Assembly: GCA_021791755.1 (NCBI GenBank)
Contig: JAJYWA010000010.1
Span: 1 to 40,226, forward strand
DNA from: Actinomycetes bacterium
GTDB lineage: Bacteria > Actinomycetota > Acidimicrobiia > Acidimicrobiales > JAJZXF01
DNA length: 40,226 nucleotides
Direction: 5' to 3'
The notes under the pieces were generated by a model. The model was not told where the DNA came from and did not search any database. It saw only the letters and a program-made list of their open reading frames with translations. Both the position numbers and the translations under genes were made by a program. This document shows positions 27,065-34,656 of this stretch, piece by piece (position 1 is the first letter of the stretch; every line of letters begins with the position of its first letter).

Positions 27065-27492
27065 CGCCGGATAGCACGATGAGAGCTGCCGGGCGCCGGC
27101 CACGCGAGAACGAGAGCCGCAAGGAGCGTGGTGAGGCCGGGCATGTTCAAGCCGGAAGGAAAACGAAGGTCGCGACCGGCCAGCCTACGCCTGCGAAACA
27201 GAGCTCACGCCCCAGAGCGAGCGCCGCGTCGAGCGAGCGGCATGTCCGAGTGGCAATGGTGCGTTCGTCCATAGGGGCGCGTCCCAAGCATCAGGGATGC
27301 TTGCGGGCTCTTGGCCTGAGAAGGCTGGGCCAGAGCACCGTGCTACCTGATCGACCCGAGATTAGAGGCATGATAGCCAGAGTGTCACACCTTGTCGAAG
27401 TGGTCGAGGTCATAGAGGCTCCTTCGGCAGACCGCGAGAGCCAAGCCGCTCGGAGACTATCCAAGGAGGCGAGTCGTAATGAAGCTTCATGA
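27061..27492 (+). CDS. rpmD: 50S ribosomal protein L30 with N- and C-terminal extensions
   Basis: L30 is normally about 60 residues. Here ATG 27061, overlapping the rpsE stop as ATGA, gives 143 residues. The L30 core is at about 61-118 ([20 protein letters not shown], then [17 protein letters not shown] and [17 protein letters not shown]). Residues 1-60 are a basic, Arg/Lys/Ala/Ser-rich region, and 25 residues follow the core and overlap rplO by 14 bp. No good internal start with a Shine-Dalgarno sequence is seen at the core, so the extension is probably translated; a start near 27250 cannot be excluded. Confidence 0.88.
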   Translation: MTPDSTMRAAGRRPRENESRKERGEAGHVQAGRKTKVATGQPTPAKQSSRPRASAASSERHVRVAMVRSSIGARPKHQGCLRALGLRRLGQSTVLPDRPEIRGMIARVSHLVEVVEVIEAPSADRESQAARRLSKEASRNEAS

Positions 27493-28030
27493 CCTCAAAC
27501 CGGCGCCGGGATCGAAGCGCGATGGCAGACGGGTGGCTCGCGGGATTGGTGGCAAGGGTGGCAAGACGGCTGGCAGGGGAACAAAGGGTCAAAAGGCCCG
27601 CGGCGCGGTGAGGGTCGGCTTCGAGGGCGGTCAGCTTCCGCTCGTCCAGCGGGTGCCGAAGCTCAAGGGGTTCAAGAACCCGTTCAGGGTTGAGTACAGG
27701 GTGGTGAACCTTGGCGAGCTGGACAGACTTGGCGTCCCTGAGCCCGGGAGCGACGTTGGTGAAGGCAGTGCGGACGCGGCGCCTGGTGTGGACGCGGCGC
27801 CGCTCGTTACTCCCGAGCTGCTGGCGTCGGCCGGACTTGTGCGTCGTGGCTCCCTTGTAAAGGTCCTCGGCCGGGGCGAGCTTCACAAAGCCCTGACGGT
27901 AAGAGCACACGCCTTTTCTGGGTCAGCAAAGAGGTCTATTGAAGCCGCAGGTGGCGCCACCGAGGTGCTACCGCCTCCCTTCGGCAATGGCAGGCCCGCC
28001 GCTCGAGGCAGTGCGCTGACGAACCGATAG
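27479..28030 (+). CDS. rplO: 50S ribosomal protein L15
   Basis: L15 is a late assembly protein of the large subunit. AAGGAGG (27463-27469) lies 9 nt before the ATG. The 183-residue protein has [40 protein letters not shown] and [20 protein letters not shown]. An acidic/Ala-rich insertion of about 20 residues (roughly 84-106) interrupts the middle; it is encoded partly by a 12-bp repeat GGACGCGGCGCC at 27772-27783 and 27790-27801. Normal L15 has about 145-150 residues. Confidence 0.94.
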   Translation: MKLHDLKPAPGSKRDGRRVARGIGGKGGKTAGRGTKGQKARGAVRVGFEGGQLPLVQRVPKLKGFKNPFRVEYRVVNLGELDRLGVPEPGSDVGEGSADAAPGVDAAPLVTPELLASAGLVRRGSLVKVLGRGELHKALTVRAHAFSGSAKRSIEAAGGATEVLPPPFGNGRPAARGSALTNR

Positions 28031-28050
28031 CTAGATAGAACATCGGCACG

Positions 28051-29346
28051 ATGCTTTCCAATCTGCGAAATATTCTCAAGGTTCCTGACCTTCGAAACAA
28101 GATCATCTTCACGCTGGTGGTCATCGCGATTTACCAGTTGGGGACGTATGCGCCCGTGCCTGGTGTCAGCTTTGCAGCAGTACAGAAGCTCGTGAACCTC
28201 TCAAAGAACAGTGGCATACTGGGCTTTCTGGACCTATTCTCAGGTGGTGCGCTGACCCGGATGTCGGTGTTCGGTCTTGGGATCATGCCGTACATCACAA
28301 GCTCGATCATTATCCAACTCCTGGCGACGGTTATACCGAAGTTCGAGGAGTGGAGAGATCAAGGGCCTGCTGGGCAGAAGAAGCTTACGCAGGTTACCCG
28401 ATACCTCACGGTGACCTTGGCGTTGATGCAGTCGACGGGGCTTGCCTACGCGTTCCACAATGGTGGCGCAGGTTTCTTTACGACCTCTTCGAGCGTTGAT
28501 CTTTTCCCGCACTTCGATATCGGTCATGTAGCGTTCTTCGTGCTGACGATGACTGCGGGCACTGCGTTCGTGATGTGGCTGGGCGAGCTGATCACCCAAC
28601 GGGGTATCGGCCAGGGGATGTCGATCCTGATCTTTGCCAATGTTGTGGCCTTTATCGTTCCGGGAGGACATGGCATCCTTGCCGAGGGCGGAGACGTGAA
28701 ATTCATCGCCTTCATTGCTCTTGCAGTGGCGCTCATGGTGGCCATCGTCGCGATGGAGCTCGGCCAACGCCGGATCCCGGTTACATTTGCCAAGCGAGTA
28801 GTGGGGCGCCAAGTCTATGGAGGCCAGAGCACCTACGTACCGCTCAAGGTAAACCAGGCAGGTGTTATACCGGTCATATTCGCCACGTCCATCTTGTATT
28901 TTCCGGTCCTGCTGTCAAACATCGTACCGTCAGTGGCGCTGCGTTCGTGGATCAATAGCAACCTGACGCCTACCAGCATGGTTTACATAGGGATGTACTC
29001 CATATTGATATTTGGCTTCACTTTCTTTTATGCGACCGTCACTTTTGATCCATATCAAAATGCTGATGTGATTCGTAAGCAAGGTGGCTATATTCCTGGC
29101 ATACGCCCAGGCCGCCCAACGGAGACGTACCTGGCGAAGACGCTCAATCGCATCACGTTCCCAGGAGCTCTCTTCCTCGTGGTCGTAGCGGTGGCTCCGT
29201 CGCTTCTCCTTGCTCTTTGGCACATCAATACCTTTCCCTTTGCGGGGACGACGCTGTTGATCGCTGCCGGAGTTGCGCTCGAGACCATGAAACAGGTGGA
29301 CAGCCAGCTCATGATGCGCAACTATGACGGCTTCTTGAGGCAGTGA
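28051..29346 (+). CDS. secY: Protein translocase subunit SecY
   Basis: SecY is the channel of the Sec export machinery in the cytoplasmic membrane. The 431-residue protein has the usual ten membrane segments, starting with LRNKIIFTLVVIAIYQLGTY and its plug-side region PGVSFAAV. FGLGIMPYITSSIIIQLLA, GELITQRGIGQGMSILIFAN and YGGQSTYVPLKVNQAGVIPV are conserved, as is the C-terminal MRNYDGFL. No clear Shine-Dalgarno sequence precedes the ATG, 20 nt after rplO. A hairpin follows the stop. Confidence 0.96.
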   Translation: MLSNLRNILKVPDLRNKIIFTLVVIAIYQLGTYAPVPGVSFAAVQKLVNLSKNSGILGFLDLFSGGALTRMSVFGLGIMPYITSSIIIQLLATVIPKFEEWRDQGPAGQKKLTQVTRYLTVTLALMQSTGLAYAFHNGGAGFFTTSSSVDLFPHFDIGHVAFFVLTMTAGTAFVMWLGELITQRGIGQGMSILIFANVVAFIVPGGHGILAEGGDVKFIAFIALAVALMVAIVAMELGQRRIPVTFAKRVVGRQVYGGQSTYVPLKVNQAGVIPVIFATSILYFPVLLSNIVPSVALRSWINSNLTPTSMVYIGMYSILIFGFTFFYATVTFDPYQNADVIRKQGGYIPGIRPGRPTETYLAKTLNRITFPGALFLVVVAVAPSLLLALWHINTFPFAGTTLLIAAGVALETMKQVDSQLMMRNYDGFLRQ

Positions 29347-29347
29347 T

Positions 29348-29376
29348 GGGCGCTGCAGCCGTGCGTGGGAGCGCCC
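29348..29376 (+). terminator. Stem-loop after secY
   Basis: GGGCGCT (29348-29354) and AGCGCCC (29370-29376) form a perfect 7-bp stem with a 15-nt loop, starting two bases after the secY stop. No T-run follows directly, so strength as a terminator is uncertain. Confidence 0.4.
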
Positions 29377-29434
29377 GCTGTGCACTTATCTTCCCTGGTG
29401 GCGGCCGCATGAACACTAGGGCTTGCTGAAGTAG

Positions 29435-30118
29435 GTGGCTTCCGGGCTTAGGCTTGTCATGCTTGGCAAGCAGGGAGCAGGGAAGGGCACGCAGTGTGTC
29501 AGGATCTCCCACCACTATGTGATACCGCACATATCCACAGGAGACATGCTGCGTGCTGCACTGAAGGCGGGGTACGAGGTTGGCAAGCAGGTGGCCGAGG
29601 CCATTGCGTCAGGCGAGTTGTTGGACGACGAGCTTGTGGTGTCCATGGTGGCAGAACGCCTCGAGCAGGACGATACGACGCGCCGAGGCTTTGTTCTTGA
29701 CGGCTTTCCCCGAACGATCGAGCAGGCTAAGGCATTGCAGGAGCTCTTGATACCCGCCGAGCTGGACTTGGTCCTCAACCTCACGATGCCCACGTCCCTC
29801 GTGTTGAAACGTCTGGCGGGGAGGCGGGTCTGTGTCGACTGCGGCGCGAACTACCACGTGACAGCTATGCCGAGCGTGGACTGGAGTTGTGATGTCTGTG
29901 GCGGAGAGGTTGTCCAGCGTGAGGACGACACCGAGGAGGCGATCCGCAGGAGGCTGGGTCTCTACGACCGCGAGACAGCCCCGCTCCTCGCCTGGTATGA
30001 GCAGCACTCCCGCGTTGCCGCAATCAGCGGGGTGGGGAGGCCTGACGTGGTTGCCGAGAGATTGGTTAGGGTTATTGACGCCTACCTTCGCCGGAGGGAT
30101 CGGAGCTCACGGCCATGA
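29435..30118 (+). CDS. adk: Adenylate kinase, zinc-LID form
   Basis: Adk interconverts ATP plus AMP with two ADP in the cytoplasm. The 227-residue protein has the P-loop GKQGAGKGT (11-19), the NMP-binding STGDMLRAAL, FVLDGFPRT, and a LID with C133, C136, C152 and C155 (VCVDCGA and SCDVCGG), a structural zinc site. GTG 29435 is the best start because the conserved first strand LRLVMLG follows it; an ATG at 29459 would cut that strand. The Shine-Dalgarno sequence is weak. The stop overlaps the map ATG. Confidence 0.95.
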   Translation: MASGLRLVMLGKQGAGKGTQCVRISHHYVIPHISTGDMLRAALKAGYEVGKQVAEAIASGELLDDELVVSMVAERLEQDDTTRRGFVLDGFPRTIEQAKALQELLIPAELDLVLNLTMPTSLVLKRLAGRRVCVDCGANYHVTAMPSVDWSCDVCGGEVVQREDDTEEAIRRRLGLYDRETAPLLAWYEQHSRVAAISGVGRPDVVAERLVRVIDAYLRRRDRSSRP

Positions 30119-30855
30119 CGCGAAGCAAAGCAGAAATTGCGAAGATGCGTCGTGCAGGTCGCGTCGTTGCCGAGATGCATGAGAAACTGCGTGACGCCGT
30201 CCGCCCGGGCGTGACTACTGGCGACCTCAACGCCGTCGCTGTAGAGATCCTGGAGAAACGAAGAGCGCGATCCAACTTCCTTGGCTACCATGGCTACCCT
30301 GCTGTTATCTGCACGTCACCCAATGACGTGATCGTTCATGGGATACCCGGAGACCGGCGCCTGGTCGAGGGCGACATCATCTCCCTGGACTGCGGAGCGG
30401 TGGTCGAGGGCTATCACGGGGACGCGGCATTTACCGCGCCGGTTGGCAGTGTGAGTGCCGACGCGCTTCGCCTCATGGAGGTGACAGAGTCGAGTCTGTG
30501 GGCTGGAATAGCCGTGATGAGCCCGGGCCGGCGCCTGCACGAGATCGGAAGGGCCGTTCAGGAGGTAGCGGAAAAGGCTGGCTTCTCGGTTGTGCGCGAG
30601 TATGTCGGGCACGCGATCGGTACGCAGATGCATGAGGATCCGCAGGTGCCCAACTACTGGCCCGGGACACCGGGTCCCGTGCTGAAGGTGGGTCACGTGT
30701 TCGCCGTAGAGCCCATGGTGAACTTGGGCAGTCCGCGAACGCGGCTGCTGCGTGACGGCTGGACGGTGGTCACTGCCGATGGTAAGTTATCAGCACACTT
30801 CGAGCACACGATCGCTGTGGGCGACGGTGGCCCGGAGGTGCTGACCTTGGCATGA
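30115..30855 (+). CDS. map: Methionine aminopeptidase type I
   Basis: Map removes the first methionine from new proteins. The 246-residue enzyme has the five metal ligands D92 (LDCGA), D103 (HGDAAFT), H166 (GHAIG), E199 (AVEPM) and E230 (AHFEHT), with H75 (VHGIP) as the expected catalytic histidine. GHAIG replaces the more common GHGIG; the ligand is kept. MHEDPQVPNY is conserved. The ATG overlaps the adk stop (ATGA), so the two are coupled. Confidence 0.96.
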   Translation: MTRSKAEIAKMRRAGRVVAEMHEKLRDAVRPGVTTGDLNAVAVEILEKRRARSNFLGYHGYPAVICTSPNDVIVHGIPGDRRLVEGDIISLDCGAVVEGYHGDAAFTAPVGSVSADALRLMEVTESSLWAGIAVMSPGRRLHEIGRAVQEVAEKAGFSVVREYVGHAIGTQMHEDPQVPNYWPGTPGPVLKVGHVFAVEPMVNLGSPRTRLLRDGWTVVTADGKLSAHFEHTIAVGDGGPEVLTLA

Positions 30856-30857
30856 GC

Positions 30858-30866
30858 TGCTAAACT
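30858..30866 (+). promoter_or_regulatory. Extended -10 promoter candidate upstream of infA
   Basis: TGC followed directly by TAAACT gives an extended -10 element (TGnTAnnnT). No good -35 is seen. It lies three bases after the map stop, so transcription from here would make a leader of about 400 nt before infA. Confidence 0.35.
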
Positions 30867-31026
30867 AACGTGCCTGCGGAGCTCCCCGTCCAGCTGGACT
30901 GCGTTGTCCCGTTTGGGTTGTCGTTCGAGATTTGTTGGTCGTGGGACGTGTAGGAGTGCACGTGCAGGTAGGACATGGTTGCTAGGACTCGTCAGGTGTT
31001 GTACGCAGGACAAGGGACCATCTGGG

Positions 31027-31051
31027 CGCACTCCATCGTGAATGGAGTGCG
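31027..31051 (+). ncRNA. Perfect 10-bp RNA hairpin in the infA leader
   Basis: CGCACTCCAT (31027-31036), loop CGTGA, ATGGAGTGCG (31042-31051). One of the strongest hairpins in the window outside coding sequence, with no T-run after it, so more likely a structural RNA element than a terminator. Whether it is a separate RNA is unknown. Confidence 0.4.
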
Positions 31052-31092
31052 AGCCAGCTTTCGGTTGTCGTCACCGGCAGGCGGAGGTCACC

Positions 31093-31128
31093 GGCCTCTG
31101 TGCAAGCTGAGATGAGCGACCAGAGGCC
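31093..31128 (+). ncRNA. Perfect 8-bp RNA hairpin in the infA leader
   Basis: GGCCTCTG (31093-31100) and CAGAGGCC (31121-31128) pair around a 20-nt loop, 42 nt after the stronger hairpin. Together they suggest a folded leader. Confidence 0.35.
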
Positions 31129-31273
31129 CTGGGGCGGCCGAGAGGTTTGGTCGGGTGTGGAATCGAGGGTGCGCGGGGGTGGCTGGGACAGCCCAGTGGG
31201 AATGAGCGGTTGTGGGGACACTGGCACGCTGTGATGGTGTGCAGGGATCAAGCACGGATCAAGGAGGATAGTT

Positions 31274-31513
31274 CTGGCTAAGGCCAAAGATCTCAAGACA
31301 AAGGAGGAGGCGATCGTTCTGGAGGGAACGGTGATCGAGCCGCTTCCCAACGCGATGTTCCGGGTAGAGCTCGAGAATGGGCACAAGATCCTTGCTCACA
31401 GCTCCGGTAAGATGCGGATGCACAGGATCCGGATCCTCCCCGGCGATCACGTGCAGGTCGAGATCACTCCGTATGACTTGACCAGAGGTCGGGTCACCTA
31501 TCGCTACAGGTGA
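31274..31513 (+). CDS. infA: Translation initiation factor IF-1, apparent CTG start
   Basis: IF-1 binds the ribosomal A site during initiation and works with IF-3 in start-codon choice. The canonical [20 protein letters not shown] core and the following [20 protein letters not shown] are clear. The frame has no ATG, GTG or TTG before the core. The codon at 31274 is CTG, followed by Ala-Lys-Ala-Lys as in the family's usual MAK start, and a full AAGGAGG (31261-31267) lies 6 nt before it. This gives 79 residues against the usual 71-73. The next standard start, GTG 31331, would remove the first beta-strand. CTG is therefore the best start. Standard gene finders would truncate this gene. Confidence 0.88.
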   Translation: MAKAKDLKTKEEAIVLEGTVIEPLPNAMFRVELENGHKILAHSSGKMRMHRIRILPGDHVQVEITPYDLTRGRVTYRYR

Positions 31514-31574
31514 TGGCGAGTGGCGCCCCACAGCACTGACTGGGCGGCGCCGTGCAAGGTTCCGAGACGAGATG

Positions 31575-31592
31575 CAGCGCCGGCAGCGCCGG
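31575..31592 (+). repeat. 9-bp tandem repeat before rpmJ
   Basis: CAGCGCCGG occurs twice head to tail (31575-31583 and 31584-31592) in the 98-nt gap between infA and rpmJ. The GC-rich units could fold on themselves. Confidence 0.6.
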
Positions 31593-31611
31593 CGATGATC
31601 AGAAAGCAGCT

Positions 31612-31725
31612 ATGAAGGTACGACCAAGCGTAAAACCAATGTGCGAGAAGTGCAGGGTCATCAAACGCCATCGGCGCGTGATGGTGATCTGCGTGAACCC
31701 ACGGCATAAGCAGAGGCAGGGATGA
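31612..31725 (+). CDS. rpmJ: 50S ribosomal protein L36, zinc form
   Basis: A 37-residue protein, [20 protein letters not shown] and onward, too short for most open-frame lists. L36 is a late-binding large-subunit protein. C11, C14, C27 and H32 form the zinc site of the classic form. It lies between infA and rpsM, its usual place. Ribosome binding sequence is weak (GAAAG). The stop is followed by rpsM after 16 nt. Confidence 0.94.
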   Translation: MKVRPSVKPMCEKCRVIKRHRRVMVICVNPRHKQRQG

Positions 31726-31741
31726 TGCAGGGCATGGAGAC

Positions 31742-32122
31742 ATGGCGCGTATAGCCGGAGTTGATATTCCTCGCGACAAGCGGTTGGAAGTCGCGCTCAC
31801 CTACGTGCACGGCATCGGCATCTCTTCGTCGCGGCGCATCTGCTCGGAGACGGGTCTTGGTCTTGACACGAGAGCTCGTGACCTCACCGAGGACGAGGTG
31901 GCGAAGCTGCGAGCGTGGATAGACACCAACATCAAGGTCGAGGGAGACCTGCGCCGCGAGGTCGCGCAGGATATCAAGCGCAAGATGGAGATCAACTGTT
32001 ACCAGGGGGTGCGACATCGCAGGGGTCTTCCCGTGCATGGACAACGTACCCATACCAACGCCCGTACCCGCAAAGGCCCCAAGAAGACCGTGGCTGGCAA
32101 GAAGAAGGTTCGTAAGCACTGA
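31742..32122 (+). CDS. rpsM: 30S ribosomal protein S13
   Basis: S13 forms the head bridges B1a and B1b and contacts the P-site tRNA. The 126-residue protein has [58 protein letters not shown] and the basic tail [13 protein letters not shown]. An AGGG lies 9 nt before the ATG. Its stop shares one base with the rpsK ATG (TGATG). Confidence 0.96.
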   Translation: MARIAGVDIPRDKRLEVALTYVHGIGISSSRRICSETGLGLDTRARDLTEDEVAKLRAWIDTNIKVEGDLRREVAQDIKRKMEINCYQGVRHRRGLPVHGQRTHTNARTRKGPKKTVAGKKKVRKH

Positions 32123-32526
32123 TGCCGAAAGGAAAGCCATCCAGCGGAGCGCGGCGCGCCCGCAAACGCGAACGTAAGAACGTGACCTTTGGGGTTGCTC
32201 ACATCAAGAGCTCGTTCAACAACACGATCGTCTCGATCACGGATCCGGATGGCAACGTCCTGGCCTGGGCTTCTGCCGGGAACGTTGGATTCAAGGGATC
32301 CAGGAAGTCAACTCCATACGCGGCCCAAACGGCCGCGGAGATCTGCGCCAAGCGCGCGATGGAGCACGGGATCAGGAAGGTCGATGTGCAGGCGCGAGGT
32401 CCGGGCTCAGGGCGGGAGATGGCGATACGATCGCTGGCCAGCGCCGGCATCGAGGTCGCGGGGATCAAGGACGTTACCCCTGTTCCGCACAACGGATGTC
32501 GTCCGAAGAAAAGGCGTCGCGTATGA
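32122..32526 (+). CDS. rpsK: 30S ribosomal protein S11
   Basis: S11 lies on the platform by the mRNA exit. The 134-residue product has [40 protein letters not shown] and the conserved end [20 protein letters not shown]. It follows rpsM with a one-base overlap and leads, after 50 nt, to rpsD. Confidence 0.96.
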   Translation: MPKGKPSSGARRARKRERKNVTFGVAHIKSSFNNTIVSITDPDGNVLAWASAGNVGFKGSRKSTPYAAQTAAEICAKRAMEHGIRKVDVQARGPGSGREMAIRSLASAGIEVAGIKDVTPVPHNGCRPKKRRRV

Positions 32527-32576
32527 GAGCTGATGCGAGGCGAGATGAGCCGTTTAGCAAGGAGTGTGACAGGTAG

Positions 32577-33224
32577 ATGGCGAGGTACACGGGACCGGTG
32601 TGCAGGCTGTGCAGACGGGAGAGGACCAAGCTGTTCCTGAAGGGACACCGGTGCGATACCTCGAAGTGCCCAGTGAGTGGTGATCCCAACGACAGAGGAA
32701 AGCGGGCCTTCCCTCCAGGTGAGCACGGGCGCGACCGGGTTCGCCAGGGGTCGGAGTACCTCACGCAGCTGCGCGAGAAGCAGAAGGCGCGCCGTATCTA
32801 TGGCGTGTTGGAGCGCCAGTTCGTCAACCTCTACGAAGAGGCGAGCAGGCAGCAGGGCATTACCGGTGAGAACCTCTTGCGCATGCTGGAGCTTCGCTTG
32901 GACAATGTCGTGTTCAGAGCTGGCTGGGCATCGAGCCGCTCGCAGGCTCGCCAGCTCGTGAACCACGGACACCTTTGCGTCAACGGCAAGAGGGTAACAA
33001 TACCCAGCTACCGGCTCCGCTCTGGCGACCTGGTGGCGCTGTCGGAGCCTGCGAAAAGTCTAGCCCTGGTCCGCCACAACGCTGATACCCTAGATCGCCA
33101 GGTTCCGGCGTGGCTCGAATTGAACGGCAGCGGACCATCCGTTACGGTGCTTCGTGCGCCCGAGCGCGCCGACATGGATGAGTCGATCAGAGAGCAGCTC
33201 ATCGTCGAGCTCTACTCCAAGTGA
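32577..33224 (+). CDS. rpsD: 30S ribosomal protein S4, zinc form
   Basis: S4 starts assembly of the small subunit and in some bacteria represses the alpha operon. The 215-residue protein carries C9, C12, C26 and C31 (VCRLCRR and HRCDTSKC), the zinc-binding version of S4. The S4 RNA-binding domain RLDNVVFRAGWASSRSQARQ and LVNHGHLCVNGKRV is intact. AAGGAG lies 12 nt before the ATG, farther than usual, with AGG 3 nt before it. Confidence 0.96.
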   Translation: MARYTGPVCRLCRRERTKLFLKGHRCDTSKCPVSGDPNDRGKRAFPPGEHGRDRVRQGSEYLTQLREKQKARRIYGVLERQFVNLYEEASRQQGITGENLLRMLELRLDNVVFRAGWASSRSQARQLVNHGHLCVNGKRVTIPSYRLRSGDLVALSEPAKSLALVRHNADTLDRQVPAWLELNGSGPSVTVLRAPERADMDESIREQLIVELYSK

Positions 33225-33318
33225 CCCTCTGGTTCGTTACCCCAGCGCGGCATGCCTACCGGCGCGCCGCTAGATGCCAGGCCGGCCATACCAACATTAC
33301 GACCATTCAGGAGTTGCG

Positions 33319-34269
33319 ATGCACATGCTCATGATCCAGCGTCCAAGCGTAGAGACCCAAGGCGAGGAGGATGAGAAGCGGCAGCGTTTTGCTGTCGGAC
33401 CGCTCGACCCTGGCTTCGGGCACACGTTGGGCAACTCATTGCGGCGTGCGCTGCTGTCATCTATCCCCGGTGCTGCGGTCACCCAGGTGCGTTTCGACGA
33501 CGCTCTGCACGAGTTCAGGACGCTGTCAGGTGTGACGGAGGACGTCACTGATATCATTCTTGCCCTCAAGGACCTAGTGTTGAGGATCGATTGCGAGGGA
33601 CCGGCAACGCTTCGCTGTGACGTGCGAGGTCCTGGTGATGTGACGGCTGGCGATCTTCAGGCCCCAGCTGGTGTCGAGGTGCTGAACACAGACCTACATC
33701 TCGCGTCGCTTAGCTCCAAAGGCCGTCTCGCGATGGATGTCGTCGTCGATCATGGGCGGGGCTATGTGCCCGCCGACCGGAACAAGCACACGACCGAGAT
33801 CGGGCTTATCCCAGTCGACTCGGTCTTCTCACCGGTGCGTCGTGTCGCCTACAACGTGGAGCCCACTCGTGTAGACCAGTCTGCCAACTACGACCGGCTG
33901 ATCCTTGATGTCGAGACCGATGGCTCAATCTCGGCGCGCGAAGCGGTCGCCTCTGCTGCAGGCACTCTGAGATCGCTCATGTCGCTGGTCGCTGAGATGA
34001 GCGATAGCCCGCGCAGCCTGGAGCTTGGTGAACCGGGCGTCACCACGGGCAGGTCTCCTGAGATGGACTTGCTCATCGAGGATCTAGATCTTTCCGAGAG
34101 ACCGCGTAACTGCTTGAAGAGGGCGATGGTGAACACGATCGGCGAGTTGCTGCAGAAGACCCCCGATGATCTCCTCGCGATCACGAACTTCGGTCAGAAG
34201 TCCCTGGACGAGGTGGTGCAACGCCTCGATGAACGCGGCCTTTCCCTGCGGGATAGTGAGGTGTCGTGA
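33319..34269 (+). CDS. rpoA: DNA-directed RNA polymerase subunit alpha
   Basis: RpoA is the assembly platform of RNA polymerase and binds UP elements and activators through its C-terminal domain. ATG 33319 has AGGAG (33309-33313) 5 nt upstream and gives 316 residues; the open frame reaches to 33274 but adds no family sequence. GFGHTLGNSLRRALLSSIPG is the dimer-forming helix region. Residues about 250-316 are the C-terminal domain, with RPRNCLKRAMVNTIGELLQK and ITNFGQKSLDEVVQRLDERG. The 5' site and coupling to rplQ (GTGA overlap) are standard for the alpha operon. Confidence 0.96.
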   Translation: MHMLMIQRPSVETQGEEDEKRQRFAVGPLDPGFGHTLGNSLRRALLSSIPGAAVTQVRFDDALHEFRTLSGVTEDVTDIILALKDLVLRIDCEGPATLRCDVRGPGDVTAGDLQAPAGVEVLNTDLHLASLSSKGRLAMDVVVDHGRGYVPADRNKHTTEIGLIPVDSVFSPVRRVAYNVEPTRVDQSANYDRLILDVETDGSISAREAVASAAGTLRSLMSLVAEMSDSPRSLELGEPGVTTGRSPEMDLLIEDLDLSERPRNCLKRAMVNTIGELLQKTPDDLLAITNFGQKSLDEVVQRLDERGLSLRDSEVS

Positions 34270-34619
34270 GAGGGACGCCAAGGAAAGGGCGCCGCTTTGG
34301 TGGCAGCGCTTCTCATCAGAAAGCCATGATGGGCAACCTCGTGGCGTCTTTGATCGCGGCCGAGTACCTGGTTACCACCGAGGCAAAGGCCAAGGCCCTG
34401 AGACCGGTGGCGGAGAAGGTCATAACGGCATCCCGAAAGGGGGGGCTTGACCGGCAACGCCGGGTGGTGGCGCTGATACGGGACAAGGACATGGCGAATA
34501 AGCTCTTCGAGGAGATTGGGCCTAGGTACTCCGACCGGCCGGGAGGCTACACACGTATCCTGAAGTTGGGTCCACGTCAGGGCGATGGTGCGCCGATGGC
34601 GCGTATAGAGCTGGTTTGA
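34266..34619 (+). CDS. rplQ: 50S ribosomal protein L17
   Basis: L17 lies at the tunnel exit region. The 117-residue protein has MRGTPRKGRRFGGSASHQKA, NLVASLIAAEYLVTTEAKAK and PGGYTRILKLGPRQGDGAPM. The GTG start overlaps the rpoA stop. A perfect 12-bp inverted repeat spans its stop codon and probably ends the operon. Confidence 0.96.
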   Translation: MRGTPRKGRRFGGSASHQKAMMGNLVASLIAAEYLVTTEAKAKALRPVAEKVITASRKGGLDRQRRVVALIRDKDMANKLFEEIGPRYSDRPGGYTRILKLGPRQGDGAPMARIELV

Positions 34620-34642
34620 CGCGCGAGCGTGTCAAACCAGCT
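34609..34642 (+). terminator. 12-bp perfect stem-loop at the end of rplQ
   Basis: AGCTGGTTTGAC (34609-34620) and GTCAAACCAGCT (34631-34642) form a perfect 12-bp stem with a 10-nt loop. The stop codon of rplQ (34617-34619) lies inside the stem. There is no T-run; U-less hairpins are a known terminator style in actinobacteria. This is the longest perfect stem seen in the window, and truA starts 14 nt later. Confidence 0.6.
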
Positions 34643-34656
34643 AGCAGTTCTCTGGC

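Larger units (their letters stand above)
30856..31273 (+). other. 418-nt structured non-coding gap between map and infA
   Basis: No gene is recognised. The stretch begins with an extended -10 candidate (TGC-TAAACT, 30858-30866) and holds a palindrome TGCACGTGCA (30957-30966), a perfect 10-bp hairpin (31027-31051), a direct repeat GTCACCGGC (31070-31078 and 31087-31095), a perfect 8-bp hairpin (31093-31128), and two competing short stems, GGCTG-GGA-CAGCC (31181-31193) and CCAGTG (31193-31198) with CACTGG (31219-31224). The infA Shine-Dalgarno AAGGAGG is at 31261-31267. A structured leader RNA or small RNA is possible. Confidence 0.6.
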
